Shown piece by piece: positions 48,991 through 60,769 of a stretch of DNA of 64,000 bases (positions within the stretch are counted from its first letter, which is position 1; each line of letters starts with the position of its first letter). The DNA comes from Megachile rotundata (Eukaryota; Arthropoda; Insecta; Hymenoptera; Megachilidae). Below the pieces are notes generated by a model, which was not told the DNA's origin, ran no database searches, and saw nothing but the letters and a program-made list of their open reading frames with translations. The position numbers and the translations under genes were made by a program. The DNA is taken from assembly GCF_050947335.1 (NCBI RefSeq), contig NC_134983.1, positions 7,440,001 to 7,504,000 on the forward strand. The letters are read 5' to 3'.

Positions 48991-50020
48991 TTTTCGGAGA
49001 AATGTTGACAAGTTCGATACCAAATATTTTACAACCATCGCTTATTTCTGTGTAGAATTTTCCTTGAAGTTGAAAGTAGATTTGGAGGTCGCAGTTATAT
49101 TTTTTATTTTACTTTACATCTTCTGATATAAACAAACACCTATGTATGCATACTTCTTACGTTCAGCGTTATACATGTTCTTCAGTAAAATATCTCTAAC
49201 TTAAAAACATCTTTAATAAGTTCTAACTTATCGCATCGTAAACAATCTCGAACGTATAAAAATAATTGACACAGACTGAATAAATAAATTTTAATTTTAG
49301 TTCAATTTTTACCAGGGTACACTCTCTTTCGAAACTTTCGTTTGAAATATGAAACTTGTGAAATGAGTTGTCAGATTTGTACATATTGTAATTTTTACGT
49401 TCATTTAAAAGTTAATCGAGAAATGTAGAAAGTTAATTTCTTCAAATTAATGGAAGTTGATGGTAAATTTTACTTTTACACGTAATAAATTCGAATGCAC
49501 ATTATGCAAAGTGTTATCACGCGAGGAACTACTTTAATACCTCTGACATTTTTCTTATCGTTTCACATTGAGTTACCTACAAAATAAATGAATAGAATGT
49601 AACGAGGAGAAAGAATTTTTATTTTTCTTGTTGTGAAGTATTTGTACTTTATTTTTACTGTGTTTCATTAACTCTTGTGTCTCTTTATAATAAGTTTGTG
49701 ATGGAATAACATTAGTAGCTATTAGAAATTTCTTTAAGATGTAAGTGATCAATAATGGAATGTGTAAATAATTATTCAAAGAATTTATAATATCTTTCAT
49801 GTTATACAATGTATCAAATTTCTACATTCTGTAGAAGATATTGCAGTGTAAAATATATAAAAAATCGCCTCCTTTCAGAACTACCAACTGCATATATCAA
49901 TAGACTTCGACCATATTGGATTTTTACTTGTATAGCTGACCAGGGTATTTGTCTAACGCAATCATTTGTTGTACGACAGATTAATTAGTTTAAAGACTAT
50001 ATAAATTTTCCGTCAGAGGT
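48991..50020. other. AT-rich stretch without recognisable feature
   Basis: Unique AT-rich DNA; nothing seen. Confidence 0.4.
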
Positions 50021-50021
50021 T

Positions 50022-50310
50022 CCAAAAATTCCCAAAAAATCATACTCGCAGTAAGTCGGTCCCCAGACTTGAGAGTCAAACAATTTTTAGAGCGAAAATG
50101 TAAAATCTTGCTTTATTCGACTCTTAACTAGCCTAAAGACCCCTAAACAAGCAATACAACAAAATATAGCCTTTTAATTTAAAAATCCATGAAGTACGAA
50201 GTAATGTTTACCAAATAGAAAGACAAACATCCTTTCTGACCAAAACAAGATAAACAAGGACCACCTAAAAATCCCCAAAAAATCAAGCTCAGATCCCCAG
50301 ACTTAACTGT
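50022..50310. repeat. Diverged direct repeat at about 240-bp spacing
   Basis: CCAAAAATTCCCAAAAAATCA near 50,025 with GGTCCCCAGACTTGAGAGTC after it recurs as AAAAATCCCCAAAAAATCA near 50,268 with GATCCCCAGACTTAAC. The segments between differ. Likely an old local duplication. Confidence 0.55.
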
Positions 50311-50358
50311 TAATAAGAGTCAGTTCGTGTTACTCGAGGTCGTGAACGTTACTAGACT

Positions 50359-50367
50359 CACCCTGTA
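50359..50367 (-). mobile_element. Transposon-terminus-like motif CACCCTGTA
   Basis: AGACTCACCCTGTATGC closely matches GGACTCACCCTGTATAT at 12,069. It sits at the boundary between the diverged repeat and the following GC-richer island. Possible element end; partner not found. Confidence 0.35.
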
Positions 50368-50379
50368 TGCAAAGGTAAA

Positions 50380-51130
50380 CATAGTAGATGTTAGAAGGAA
50401 AGAGAAGGAGAAGAGAGAGTTGGTGGATGCGACAGAAGAGGAGAAGGAGTAGGGGAGCTCCATCTATTTTCGCCTCCCTGTTGCAAGCAGAAGCAGAATG
50501 ATTTATGCGGAGCGAGTGCCGCGTCTCCACGCTGCGGGAGAATTCTCGCTTTCAGCTCTGCACCCAGCCGTGTCGCCAGGGTGGCAGACTGTGGCATTGC
50601 CTTCACTCTCTCGATCTTCTCAACATCGCCGTGAGCGCTACGATGCATCTTTCTTGGATGACGTGCAACTACCAACCTTCGTTCTCTCCTCTCGACCGTC
50701 TCTTTTCGTCTTGGACCCCGCTCGCTCGTGTGCGCCTCCGAGCAGAAGCTAATCATAGAGCAACGACAAACATTCTGAGTTATGCGCACGCTAAATGAAC
50801 GGTTCGTACCGAAGAGATACATTAAAGAATTCGCTTCGAACGAACATACATATCCCTCTGACGGACGCTCAGATGTTATTTTAGACTTGTTTGCTCGCTT
50901 AAGAGCTCTATACCGTCGTATCTACCTTTTTCTTTCTTCCATCGATCTTTCCGCGCTGAATTTATTATCCATTTCACAGCACAGTTTTGTAAGTTTGTCG
51001 GTTACCCTTCTCCTTTATACTTTTCATCCCGGCGTGCATTTATAAAAAACGAATGAGACGCTTCTTCAATAATGGAGTAAGGCGGTGGGATTTTCTCAGG
51101 ACGAGCAAGGAGCTTGGTCTGTGACGAAAG
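50380..51130. other. GC- and CpG-richer island, the most gene-like in composition
   Basis: Mixed sequence with high CpG. A 143-codon minus frame (50,391-50,822) and plus frames at 50,498-50,752, 50,505-50,798 and 50,782-51,045 all overlap. That is expected in GC-rich non-coding DNA, where stops are rare. The minus frame ends in a Ser/Pro/Leu run over a GGAG tract. No domain is recognised. It could be a promoter/first-exon region, but no evidence selects a strand. Confidence 0.4.
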
Positions 51131-52135
51131 TACAGATGTATAGTGACTTTTTTGCTTGGATAGAAACTTGTATAGTGATACACGCTTACATTGAGAACTG
51201 TACGTTGACCTACACGTTTATGTTAATATAAAATATGTATGGTGACATTGATGTTTAGATTCAGACATGTGTAGTGACTCTCACGTTTAGATTCAAATAT
51301 GTATAGTAACTTTCACGTTTAGATTGAAATGTATATAATGAGTTTCATGTTTTGATTTCAATATGTATAGTGACTTTCATATTTTGATCCAGACATGCAT
51401 AGTGACTGTCATATCTAGATTCAAACATGTATAGTGACTTTCATGCTTATGTCCAAATATGTATAGTAACTTTTATATTTAGATTCAAACATATATAATG
51501 AGTTTCATGTTTCGATTCGAATATATGTAGCAACTTTCATATTTTGATCTAAATTTGCATAGTGTTTTTCACATTTAAATTCAAATATGTATAATGGCTT
51601 TCATGTTTGTGCCCAAATATGTATAGTAACTTTCATATTTAGATTCAAACATATATAATGAGTTTCATGTTTCGATTCGAATATATGTAGCAACTTTCAT
51701 ATTTTGATCCAAACTTGCATAGTGTTTTTCACATTTAAATTCAAACATATATAATGAGTATCATGTTTCGATTCGAATATATATAGCGACTTTCGTATTT
51801 TGATCCAAACTTGCATAGTGTTTTTCACATTTAAATTCAAATATGTATAATGACTTTCATGTTTGTGTCCAAATATGTATAGTAACATACACATTTAAAT
51901 TCAAACATATATAATGAGTTTTATGTTTCGATTCCAATATGTATAGTAACTTTCGCATTTAGGTTCAAACATGCATACCTTTCAAGTATTTTAGATTAGA
52001 TACAGACACGTATAGTGATTTTTATGCTTAGATATAAACGTGTATAGTGACTTTCACGCTGAAATGCAAACATGTGTACTGAATTTAACGCTTCAATATG
52101 AGCGTACATAGCAATTTTCACGCTTGATGTCAATC
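51130..52135. repeat. 32-bp minisatellite with 160-bp higher-order repeat
   Basis: About 30 units carry ATGTATAGTGACTTTCA followed by TTTAGATTCAAA. Five variant units form a 160-bp block: CCAAATATGTATAGTAAC recurs near 51,452 and 51,612, and ATATATAATGAGTTTCATG recurs through the centre. The edges are more diverged. The minus-strand frame at 51,697-51,894 is a repeat artefact. Confidence 0.93.
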
Positions 52136-52139
52136 TGTT

Positions 52140-52389
52140 CTGCGTGAACCATGCATAATACTATCACTATCGATCGTGTGATGTTAGAGCATGATTAATA
52201 GATCATGTGGACGGCAACAGCGGTGGACATATGTGGAACTGACGAAGAAGTCTGCTGAGGTGTCTGCCGACATCAAGTGCGAAAGACACAGTGCATATTA
52301 GATATTTAAATGTTTTTTGTGAAAGTAATCGAAAGAAAGAAAAATAGAAAGGAAATATCTTACTGTAACTCAACTTGTTTCTTGAAAAT
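52140..52389. other. Spacer between two unrelated minisatellites
   Basis: About 250 bp of unique sequence with CpG-bearing words. Nothing recognised. Confidence 0.45.
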
Positions 52390-53390
52390 TAAGGAATGAA
52401 AATATTAGAATTACAGAGAGGAAAAAATTTTAGAATTGAGGAATTAGAATTAAAAAATGGAGAAAATTTTAGGATTCAGAAATTAGAATTAGAGTGTGGA
52501 GAAAATTTTAGAATTGGAAAATTGGAATTACAGAATGAAGAAAATTCTGAAATTGCAAAATTTGAATTAGAGTGTGGAGAACATTTTAAAATTGGGAAAC
52601 TAGAATTACAGAGTGGAGAAAATTCTAAAATTGAGAAATCAGAATTAGAGTGTGGAGGAAATTTAGAATTGAGAAATTAGAATTACAGAATGGAGAAAGT
52701 TCTAAAATTGAGAAATTAGAATTAGAGTGTGGAGGAAATTTAGAATTGAGGAATTAGAATAACAGAATGGAGTAAATTCTAAAATTGAGAAATTAGAATT
52801 AGAATGTGGAGGAAATTTAGAATTGAGAAATTAGAATTACAGAATGGAGAAAGTTCTAAAATTGAGAAATTAGAATTAGAGTGTGGAGGAAATTTAGAAT
52901 TGAGGAATTAGAATAACAGAATGGAGTAAATTCTAAAATTGAGAAATTAGAATTAGAATGTGGAGGAAATTTAGAATTGAGAAATTAGAATTACAGAATG
53001 GAGAAAGTTCTAAAATTGAGAAATTAGAATTAGAGTGTGGAGGAAATTTAGAATTGAGGAATTAGAATAACAAAATGGAGTAAATTCTAAAATTGTGAAA
53101 TTAGAATTAGAATGTGGAGGAAATTTAGAATTGAGAAATTAGAATTACAGAATGGAGAAAATTCTAAAATTGCAAAATTAGAATTAGAGTGTGAAGGAAA
53201 TTCTAGAGTTGGGAAATTAGAATGAGCAGTGAAAATTCTAAAATTAAGAAATTAAAATTACAGACGAGTAAATTCTATGATTTCGAAATTAGGGTTAAGA
53301 ACCAGAGAAAATTATAAAATTTTGAAATTAGATTTACAAAGTAGAGAATATTGTGAGACTCAGAAATTAGAATTACAGAATTGAGAAAAT
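52390..53390 (+). repeat. 39/38-bp minisatellite with 77- and 154-bp higher-order periods
   Basis: Monomers carry TTAGAATTAnAGnnTGGAG and AAATTyTAGAATTGAG. The landmark ACAGAATGG recurs at 52,685, 52,762, 52,839 and 52,916 (the last as ACAGA plus ATGG), 77 bp apart. TACAGAATGGAGAAAG and AACAGAATGGAGTAAA alternate, giving a 154-bp period. In the first 285 bp the unit is 39 bp and stays open (52,396-52,680, 94 codons, a 13-residue Glu/Leu-rich repeat). Later 38-bp units break the frame. Confidence 0.95.
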
Positions 53391-53960
53391 ACAGAATAGT
53401 AAAATATAACAAGAGACTACAAAAACATAAATAAATATAAGTGGTATATTGGTATAAGTGAAAATACAAGTAATATCCAGTAAATTATGTAATATCCAGT
53501 ATATACAAATTTCGAATTTTTTAAGTAACTATCTAGAACCGAGACAATGGATTGATCGTTACTAAGCAGCACATGTTGGTATACTATCTTGTGGCTGACT
53601 GACGCGGATATTGCCAAAGAAAGGTGCTTTAAATTACCTTCGATGAGTAGACCGGCAACAAAGGCACGTGTTTTGCTTCTTCACTTAGGTTCCATTTATT
53701 TCTGCCGGCACAATACAGCCCGGATTTGACACATCTATCAGCGCACAATGCTTAACCCAACCCGCCCCATTCTCTGCTTTTCGCCCTTCTTCTTCTTCTT
53801 TTTCTTCCCTTTCTTTTCCTACTTGTTTGACGACGCACCGCAATCTTCCATCGACAGAGTAAACGGAGAACAAAGCATGACTGATATTCTGATCAACTTC
53901 TCTGGAGTAATTACTCTTTCTTTGTACGTCACCTTTCCAGTTACAGGTAATTAGTACGGA
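53391..53960. other. AT-rich then mixed-composition block with C/T tract
   Basis: A pyrimidine tract (TTCTTCTTCTTC type) covers about 53,770-53,825. Antisense frames at 53,685-53,873 (minus) and 53,748-53,954 (plus) reflect that tract. No gene recognised. Confidence 0.4.
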
Positions 53961-55334
53961 TACATTACTGGCAAAAAAATTAATAGCTGTAACTGTACTA
54001 AATATGTAATAGTTTCAAGTATATTTTGCGGTTTTTATTTATACTGGTTTGTATTTAATTTATGTTTATATACTAAAAATTTAAATATAAGTAGAAGGAT
54101 ATTAAGTTTGAGGTTATGTTTAACTCTTTGCGCTCGAGAGATGACTCAGTTACCATTTTATTTAACACAATTATTTGAAATAAGCACTTTTTAACTGATT
54201 TTATAATATGACGTAATGTATAAACATAGTAAAACAATAGCGGAAATTATTAGTAGAGAAATAATAATATAAAAAGAATTCGTTCATAATGCATCAAATC
54301 CGACAGTAACCAGCAACATTCATTCACCAAATCTCCCAATACATTCCAATATGTTCTTCAAAAATACCTTCGTGTATTCAGATTTCCTCACGTCTATAGA
54401 TATAAAAATACAGTAGTAGAAACAAGCTCACTAACAGGCATCACGTTCCACCATTACCTGTTGTAGGCTGATCAGTCAAATGACAAGTTATATAATCGTC
54501 TTGTTCAATTAACCAGAATCCATCTTATTCTGGGATACCTAGGACACGTGAAGGTAGAAATGGAAAGGAACAGTGGATGGAATGATGTCTGTAAATTAAC
54601 GATCGTGGACGCTGTCTTGGGTCAAAGCAAGCCGCTAAGCCGTGGAATCGTTATTATCGCTTTCACGAGTGGTGACGCTGATAGATGCCACCTCTAAATG
54701 ATGATGGATGGCTCGTATAACTATCGCAACACACGGCTACCCGATGAGCTTCGTATCTTGATTTACTGCTTGTCCGTTAGCCATTTTGCAATTCCACGCA
54801 AACACACAAATATGCTAATCGCTATTATCGAAACCTATCATTGCTCATTTTTTTATGGCAAATCGATCTATTCTGAGGACATCTTTGTCAATTGCGATTG
54901 TTATTGATTTTCGCGAAAGAGAGAGGTGTGAATGTGACATTGGAGAGATGTGTCGATGTAGATATGTCAGGGATGGACAGGTGAAGTGTTGAAGCATTTA
55001 GGGACACTCGTAAGATGATTGCACTTTTGAGATAAATGAAAGTGTTTGTGACAGAAAATATTGAAGACTTCTTTTTATATGATGTTTAATATATATTTAA
55101 TAATTAACAGATATAATGTCAATATTTAATCGTTTTACTTAATATACTAAGGAGACGTCTTTCTCATTCAAAGAAAACTGTTCTACTCCGATTCTTATTT
55201 TTTTAACATTTATATCAACCTATAAAATATCTCACTTATACCAACTTCACTCAATGAACACTCTTACCAACCTTATTCATATGGCACTCTTAGCAACATA
55301 TTATGTTGTAAAAATAATCGCACAGTATTTAAAG
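53961..55334. other. AT-rich stretch with a mixed island at about 54,420-54,980
   Basis: The island holds CpG-bearing unique sequence and one unrecognised 69-codon plus frame (54,698-54,907). The rest is AT-rich and featureless. Confidence 0.35.
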
Positions 55335-56230
55335 ATTTAGAATTAGAGAGTATTTGGACATTTAGGAATTTGGGATCTTTCAGATTTTTTGGAGGGATAT
55401 AGAAATTTTGAAAATTGAGAAGTTTAAAAATTTAGAAATTTGGATCAATGGGACAGCGGAAATTTGGAGATTCAAACATTTGGGAAGTTTGATATTTAGT
55501 GATTGATTTGGGTATTTAGTTGTTTGCAAAGTTAGTAATTTGAAAATTTGCAAAGTTGGCAATTTAGAAATTTGGAAAGTTAAAAGGTAGAAATTTAGAA
55601 ACTTGAAAATTTGAAAATTTGGAAATTGGGAAATTTGGAATTTTGGAATTTTGGAATTTTGGAAATTTGGAAATTTGAAAATTCAGGAATTTAGAAAGTT
55701 GGGAATTTAGAAATTTAGAAATGTAGAAAGTTGGAAACCTAGAAATTCAGAAATTTAGAAAATTGGAAATTGGAAATTGAAAAATTGAAAAATTGAAAAA
55801 TGGAAAAATTGAAAAATTGAAAAATTGAAAAATTGAAAAATTGAAAAATTGAAAAATTGAAAAATTGAAAAATTGAAAAATTGAAAAATTGAAAAATTGA
55901 AAAATTGAAAAATTGAAAAATTGAAAAATTGAAAAATTGAAAAATTGAAAAATTGAAAAATTGAAAAATTTAGAAAATTAGAAATTGAAAAATTAAAAAA
56001 TTTGGAAAACTAGAAATTGGAAAATTAGAAAATTGGAAAATTGGAAAATTGGAAAATTGAAGAATTTAGAAATTAAAAATTTTGGAGATGTAAACAATAG
56101 AAAATTTAAAAATTGAAAATAAAAATTTGGAAACCAAAAACTTGAAACTTTAGAAACTTAAAAATTTAGAATATTCTAAATTTGAAGATTTCAAAGTTTA
56201 GAAAGTTTGATATTTAGAAATTGAGTAATT
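55335..56230 (+). repeat. 8-bp minisatellite, GGAAATTT flanks with a near-perfect GAAAAATT core
   Basis: The core at about 55,785-55,970 is some two dozen almost identical GAAAAATT units. It is flanked by degenerate GAAATTTG, GGAATTTT and GAAAATTG units. A homogeneous centre in a mutated surround indicates recent expansion of one variant. Purine-rich on the plus strand. Confidence 0.96.
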
Positions 56231-56824
56231 TACCACTTAGCATTTGTACAAGGTGTAACATAATTTATGCACCACGATTCTTAACAGACGACGGAGGTAT
56301 TTATTGCCCACTTCTATACATTCACACGTCATTATAAGACAGTCCAATGATAAATTTTAGAGCCATCATTAGTCTTATTATAATTCCCTATGTAAATTCA
56401 TATTCTTTAATGTCACTTTGAAGTTGTGCATTTGAAGACAATTATATAAGCTTATAAATAAACAGTTTGAAATAAATTACGATCTATTGTATTTTTGCTA
56501 ACTGAAAAAATATCATTTTTTATTATTATTTAAATTACTTAACACAATTAGATCGTTCTCTGAAAGTTTACTTATATAATAATTATAAAAGTCAATTTAA
56601 GTTAAAAATCAAGAACTTCTGCAAAAGTAGCAAGTTTCCATAATTTCAATAAAAGTTTAATTATTTATTTCACGTATTTAAAAAGTACTCGAAGAGTTTT
56701 AAAGGCCAATATGTGAAGTATTTAGCTTTTGACTTTGGTAATGTAAGCATTATTTGATTCCGAAGAGATTACTGAATGTAAACAATCGACTAGAATGTAA
56801 GAAAAATACACTTTATTTAATTAC
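56231..56824. other. AT-rich stretch; terminus-like motif near its start
   Basis: TACAAGGTGTAAC near 56,248 resembles the left end of the 27.4-kb element (TACAAGGTATTACC) but the similarity stops there. Nothing else seen. Confidence 0.35.
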
Positions 56825-57154
56825 ATGTTCAAAATATATGCCGTCTTCCGTCACGTAATATTCCGGTCTTTTACTTCATATTTCCACTTCTGTAAATCGA
56901 GCAATATGTTAATAAAAATATCATGTAATATGTGTTTTGAATTCGTCTCGATGTCTTCTAAAGCTATGAATAAAAAAAATGTATGGTCCTATTTAAAAAA
57001 CCCAAGTGACTTTGACTTTGCCCAGAGAACAAACTGTTTTTAAAATTTGCTTTACTAATATTTATTGTGCACTTCATACCCTGCAAATATTGTTCTAAAC
57101 TGTTTTTCGTAAGGTGGCTGCAAGTGGGAGAAAGATAGCGATATAGTAACAACC
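56825..57154. mobile_element. Truncated copy of the TA-flanked TIR element, reverse orientation
   Basis: CTTCATACCCTGCAAATATTG, TTTTTCGTAAGGTGGCTGCA and AGTGGGAGAAAGAT (57,068-57,136) match the right-hand TIR of the 27.4-kb copy. The interior at 56,895-57,060 matches that copy's interior in reverse complement, including GAATTCGTCTCGATGTC. The outermost TIR bases have decayed and the other TIR is missing. Left of 56,890 it carries sequence absent from the 410-bp copy, so it may derive from a longer family member. Plus and minus frames across it are unrecognised. Confidence 0.8.
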
Positions 57155-58860
57155 TTTTATATTTATATTTTTTAAAAAATAACACGAAAGTTTTATTTCG
57201 AATTTATTCTGTGTAACATCTATCTATCCAGGTAAAAGAAGTATCAATATTTAAAATATTTATGAACCATATTAGATCCCAATTTCTAGTATTAAAAATA
57301 ATTGGAGGATAAGAGGAAGATATTACTTTTTATTGCTATATTAATTGTTGTTGATTTGTTAAAATGTTATCTACACGTTTAATTTATGGCACCCATCTGC
57401 GGGGGACTTCGTATTATCGGTAAAACGTCAAACGCGAGATTTATTACTTCCTTATCACTTGAGAGTCAAACATCCGTCTTTATGTTATTTTTGTCCGACG
57501 ATTGATAACGAACGATAGAGATTAATTAAAGAAGCTTGTACAGCACTATTACATAGCGAAGGCTATACAAATTCGCAACACTTTAACACAATATTTATTT
57601 AACTTTAGTGATAAGTACTGTGTAATACTAAATATGATATGAAGAAAATAACATTATCGAACAAACAACCTCTTTCGACGCGTTGTTATATTTACAACGT
57701 ATTTTTGATAGGATTTCATAGCATATTGAGTTTAAATTCATTTTTTATATTAATTTCATTCTTTAAAAACTTCATATTCATCATATTTTGTGGATTTAAA
57801 CAAATTTTATGCTGGGATTAAAAAAGTGTTTCATTTTTATAGAAGTTATGAATATCTATATGAGTTTGAACAATAAATTAACTTTGATTCTATACTAATT
57901 TAGGATTCAATTTATTTTAAAAGGATAAGACCGAACCCTAATGCCGAAAGTTTCGATTTTATTACCCAAAGTTACAAGTTTCTTTTTCATCTTTGTACAG
58001 CCATCATTTGGTTAAAAATTATTCCTCACATTCCTAGTTCACAAGACAGTCATTTTCATGTAGATTAAAATTAGTTCAGTGCATTTTAAATAAATGCAAC
58101 GACGTCAAACAGCCATTCAAAATGGCTCTGGAAAAACTAATGTAATTTATATAATAATAGAGAATAAATAAATAATAAAGACATGTCAAAGGATTTTACT
58201 ACGTCGTTGGGAAACACGAATGAATATACGTACGAAGTGTCAAACTGTTCAAACAATAATAAATTAATAATTATTTATCTCATAAATCTTGTATAATTGA
58301 CAATTCCGAAGAAAAATATCGTTTTAACCATTCACTATAATAATAGTGTTGTTTACTGTTAATAATGTGACACATATGTATTTTTAATAATATGACACAA
58401 CAACTTTTGTTGATTTAATGATACATTAATGTAAAGTACACTTTGGAATTAAAACGATGTCGAAAAATAAACAAATAGAGCATAAATTATTATACATGTA
58501 TACATTAATTTTCTATCTTGAAGAAAGTCAATATACATATTGATATGCATATTCATCTAGACTTCAAGAAAACAATCACAACAAAATGAAATCAGAAACT
58601 TGTGATGGTGTCACTTGATTCCTTTAGTAATTTTACTTTCATTCTATTTTCTATTACCATATATTACCTTCATGTTATTTTGTATTACCATATATTACTT
58701 CTAGTAATTTTACTGTTATTTCATTTCGTATTGCCATATATGCGACGTGGTAATCAAACAAAAAACACTTCTACATCTTCCATAACCTAAAAAAATCTTA
58801 CAACGCAGTAGACATTAAAGAACAATACACAAAATTTAATACAAGCAATTTGCTGAAAAT
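57155..58860. other. AT-rich stretch with a small tandem duplication
   Basis: TAGTAATTTTACT recurs at 58,625 and 58,702 (77 bp), and TTACCATATATTAC recurs at about 58,654 and 58,685. The rest is featureless. The 62-codon frame at 58,602-58,790 spans this duplication and is not credible. Confidence 0.5.
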
Positions 58861-59459
58861 TGCTGGACAACAAGGCGTTATCATTATTTTGTCGAAGTCC
58901 CGCAACCGGATGCAATTTCGAAGATGTCCGCCATTATGGGTATTGTAGAGCTATCAACGAGTCAAAAGAGCCATAAATTATGAGTGGAGTAGTTTCGAAA
59001 GAATGTTGGACTGGACGGTGAAAACACGAAAGCGGCAAGTAATAAACGAGAGGTTTTTATTCGAACGGCGTTAAAGGATTGACCTGTTCCACGTATCGCG
59101 TGCAGATGCTCTCCTTCCATGTTCCTTTTCGTTTAACGTGCCACGGCCGCGGGACATCGTTCATCACTCTGATGCATAAGCCTCCATAATGCTTGACAGC
59201 GAGCGACGAGATGACCGTACCAGGCCGCGGACATTTCCTTCTCGCGTGGCTGAATTAACGCCTCGTCATTAGCAGCCTGTCTGAAACTACCTGATCGTAG
59301 TTTCAAACTTCCATATTCCATGCCACAACATTACGCCGTGCTTTTGTCGGGTGACGTACCTTTCTGACCGAACTACGTATCTCACCAAATTTTCGATCTT
59401 TCATGTACAGATATCTAGCAAGTAGCGAGGATTTTTGAAAAAGTTTTGTGGAATGTGGA
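58861..59459. other. CpG-bearing island
   Basis: Mixed-base sequence with many CG dinucleotides (CACGGCCGCGGGAC near 59,142, ACCAGGCCGCGGAC near 59,219). A 62-codon minus frame is unrecognised. Candidate regulatory region bordering a minisatellite. Confidence 0.4.
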
Positions 59460-60165
59460 TTTAGGAAATATTGAGATTTGGAGGGATGGTCTGGGAATTT
59501 GGGAAGGTTTAGATGGGAACTTGGAGTATTAGGGAATTTAGAGATTTGGAGGATTTGGAGATTCGGACATTTGAGAATTTGGAAATTTGGGAAATTTGGG
59601 ATTTCGAGATTTGGGGTGTTGAAAAATTTGGGAATTTGGGGAATTGGGAATGTGGAGACTTGGGGTGTTAAAAATTTGGGGATTTGGGAATTTGAGAACT
59701 TGGAGATTTGAGAATATGGGGATTTGGAGATTTGAGGATTTGGGAATTTGGGAATTTGGGAATTTGGAAATTTGGGAATTTGGGAATTTGGGAATTTGGG
59801 AATTTGGGAATTTGGGAATTTGGGAATTTGGGGATTTGAGAATTTGGGAATTTGGGAATTTAGGAAGTTAGGAATTTGGGAATTTGAGAATTTGGAATTT
59901 TGGGATTTTGGGAATTTGTAAATTTGGGGATTTGAGAATTTGGGAATTTGGAGATTTAGTGAGCTGAGAATTTGGTGATTTGGAAATTTAGAAAGTTGAG
60001 AATTTGGGAAATTAGGGATTTGGAGATTTGGTGTGTTGGAAATTTGGGGATTTGGGAAATTAGGAATTTGGAGATTTGAGAATTTGAGGATTTGGAGATT
60101 CGGTGAGTTGAAAGTTCAGAAAGTTGAGAATTTGGGAATTTGGAAATTTAGAAACTTGATATCAA
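59460..60165 (+). repeat. 8-bp minisatellite, unit GGGAATTT, purine-rich on plus strand
   Basis: A homogeneous core of GGGAATTT at about 59,735-59,860 lies within GGGGATTT, GGAGATTT and GAGAATTT variants. Plus-strand frames at 59,478-59,711 and 59,644-59,871 encode 8-residue Gly/Ile/Trp/Glu/Phe repeats and are artefacts. It is very similar in words to the 9.15-kb array. Confidence 0.96.
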
Positions 60166-60769
60166 ACTTATCCTAAAGTACTCATTCATTCCACTAATTA
60201 GCATATTACAACTTACATACCAATTTCGTAAAGTATAATATTATAATACATAACCTACTCGAACATTTTCACAATTAGGAAACAATATATAATTAAACAA
60301 ATCCGAGTTTAAAATTACTCCTCATTGACACACGTTCATCTCAATAATCGAATAGAATTTATAAAATACAGATTTATTATGCGATATTACCAAGGAAAGC
60401 AACTAATGCAAGTAGACTGAATAATTAGTTCGCGTCTAGACCGACTATTTTTGTTGCTTTTAGCAGCACTATTTACCCGTCTGTCTAGGGAAATAATTTA
60501 TTGTTTTGTCAACAGCTTGGAGACTGCAATAACCTCGTGATCGATCAATTGACCACGTTAGACGCGTCACAATAAAATAGTCGCGTTATCTTTCCGTGCG
60601 TGCATGCCGAAGCATAAACAAAAACATTATTTCACAACGCTTTGATATCTTTCTTAATAATTTAGACACTGTTTCAATCGTTGTCTTTTAATTACATCCG
60701 CCGTGACCGATAGCTGTACGTATATACAAAGAGAAATATTGAGTTAAGTGTCAAATATGATTATTGTAA
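60166..60769. other. Unique spacer between two minisatellites
   Basis: AT-rich left half and a more complex right half with CpG words (GACGCGTCAC near 60,562). Nothing recognised. Confidence 0.4.

Noticed and set aside
50391..50822. 143-codon minus-strand frame in a GC-rich island
   Set aside because: Three plus-strand frames overlap it, the C-terminus is a Ser/Pro/Leu run over simple sequence, and there is no splice or homology support.
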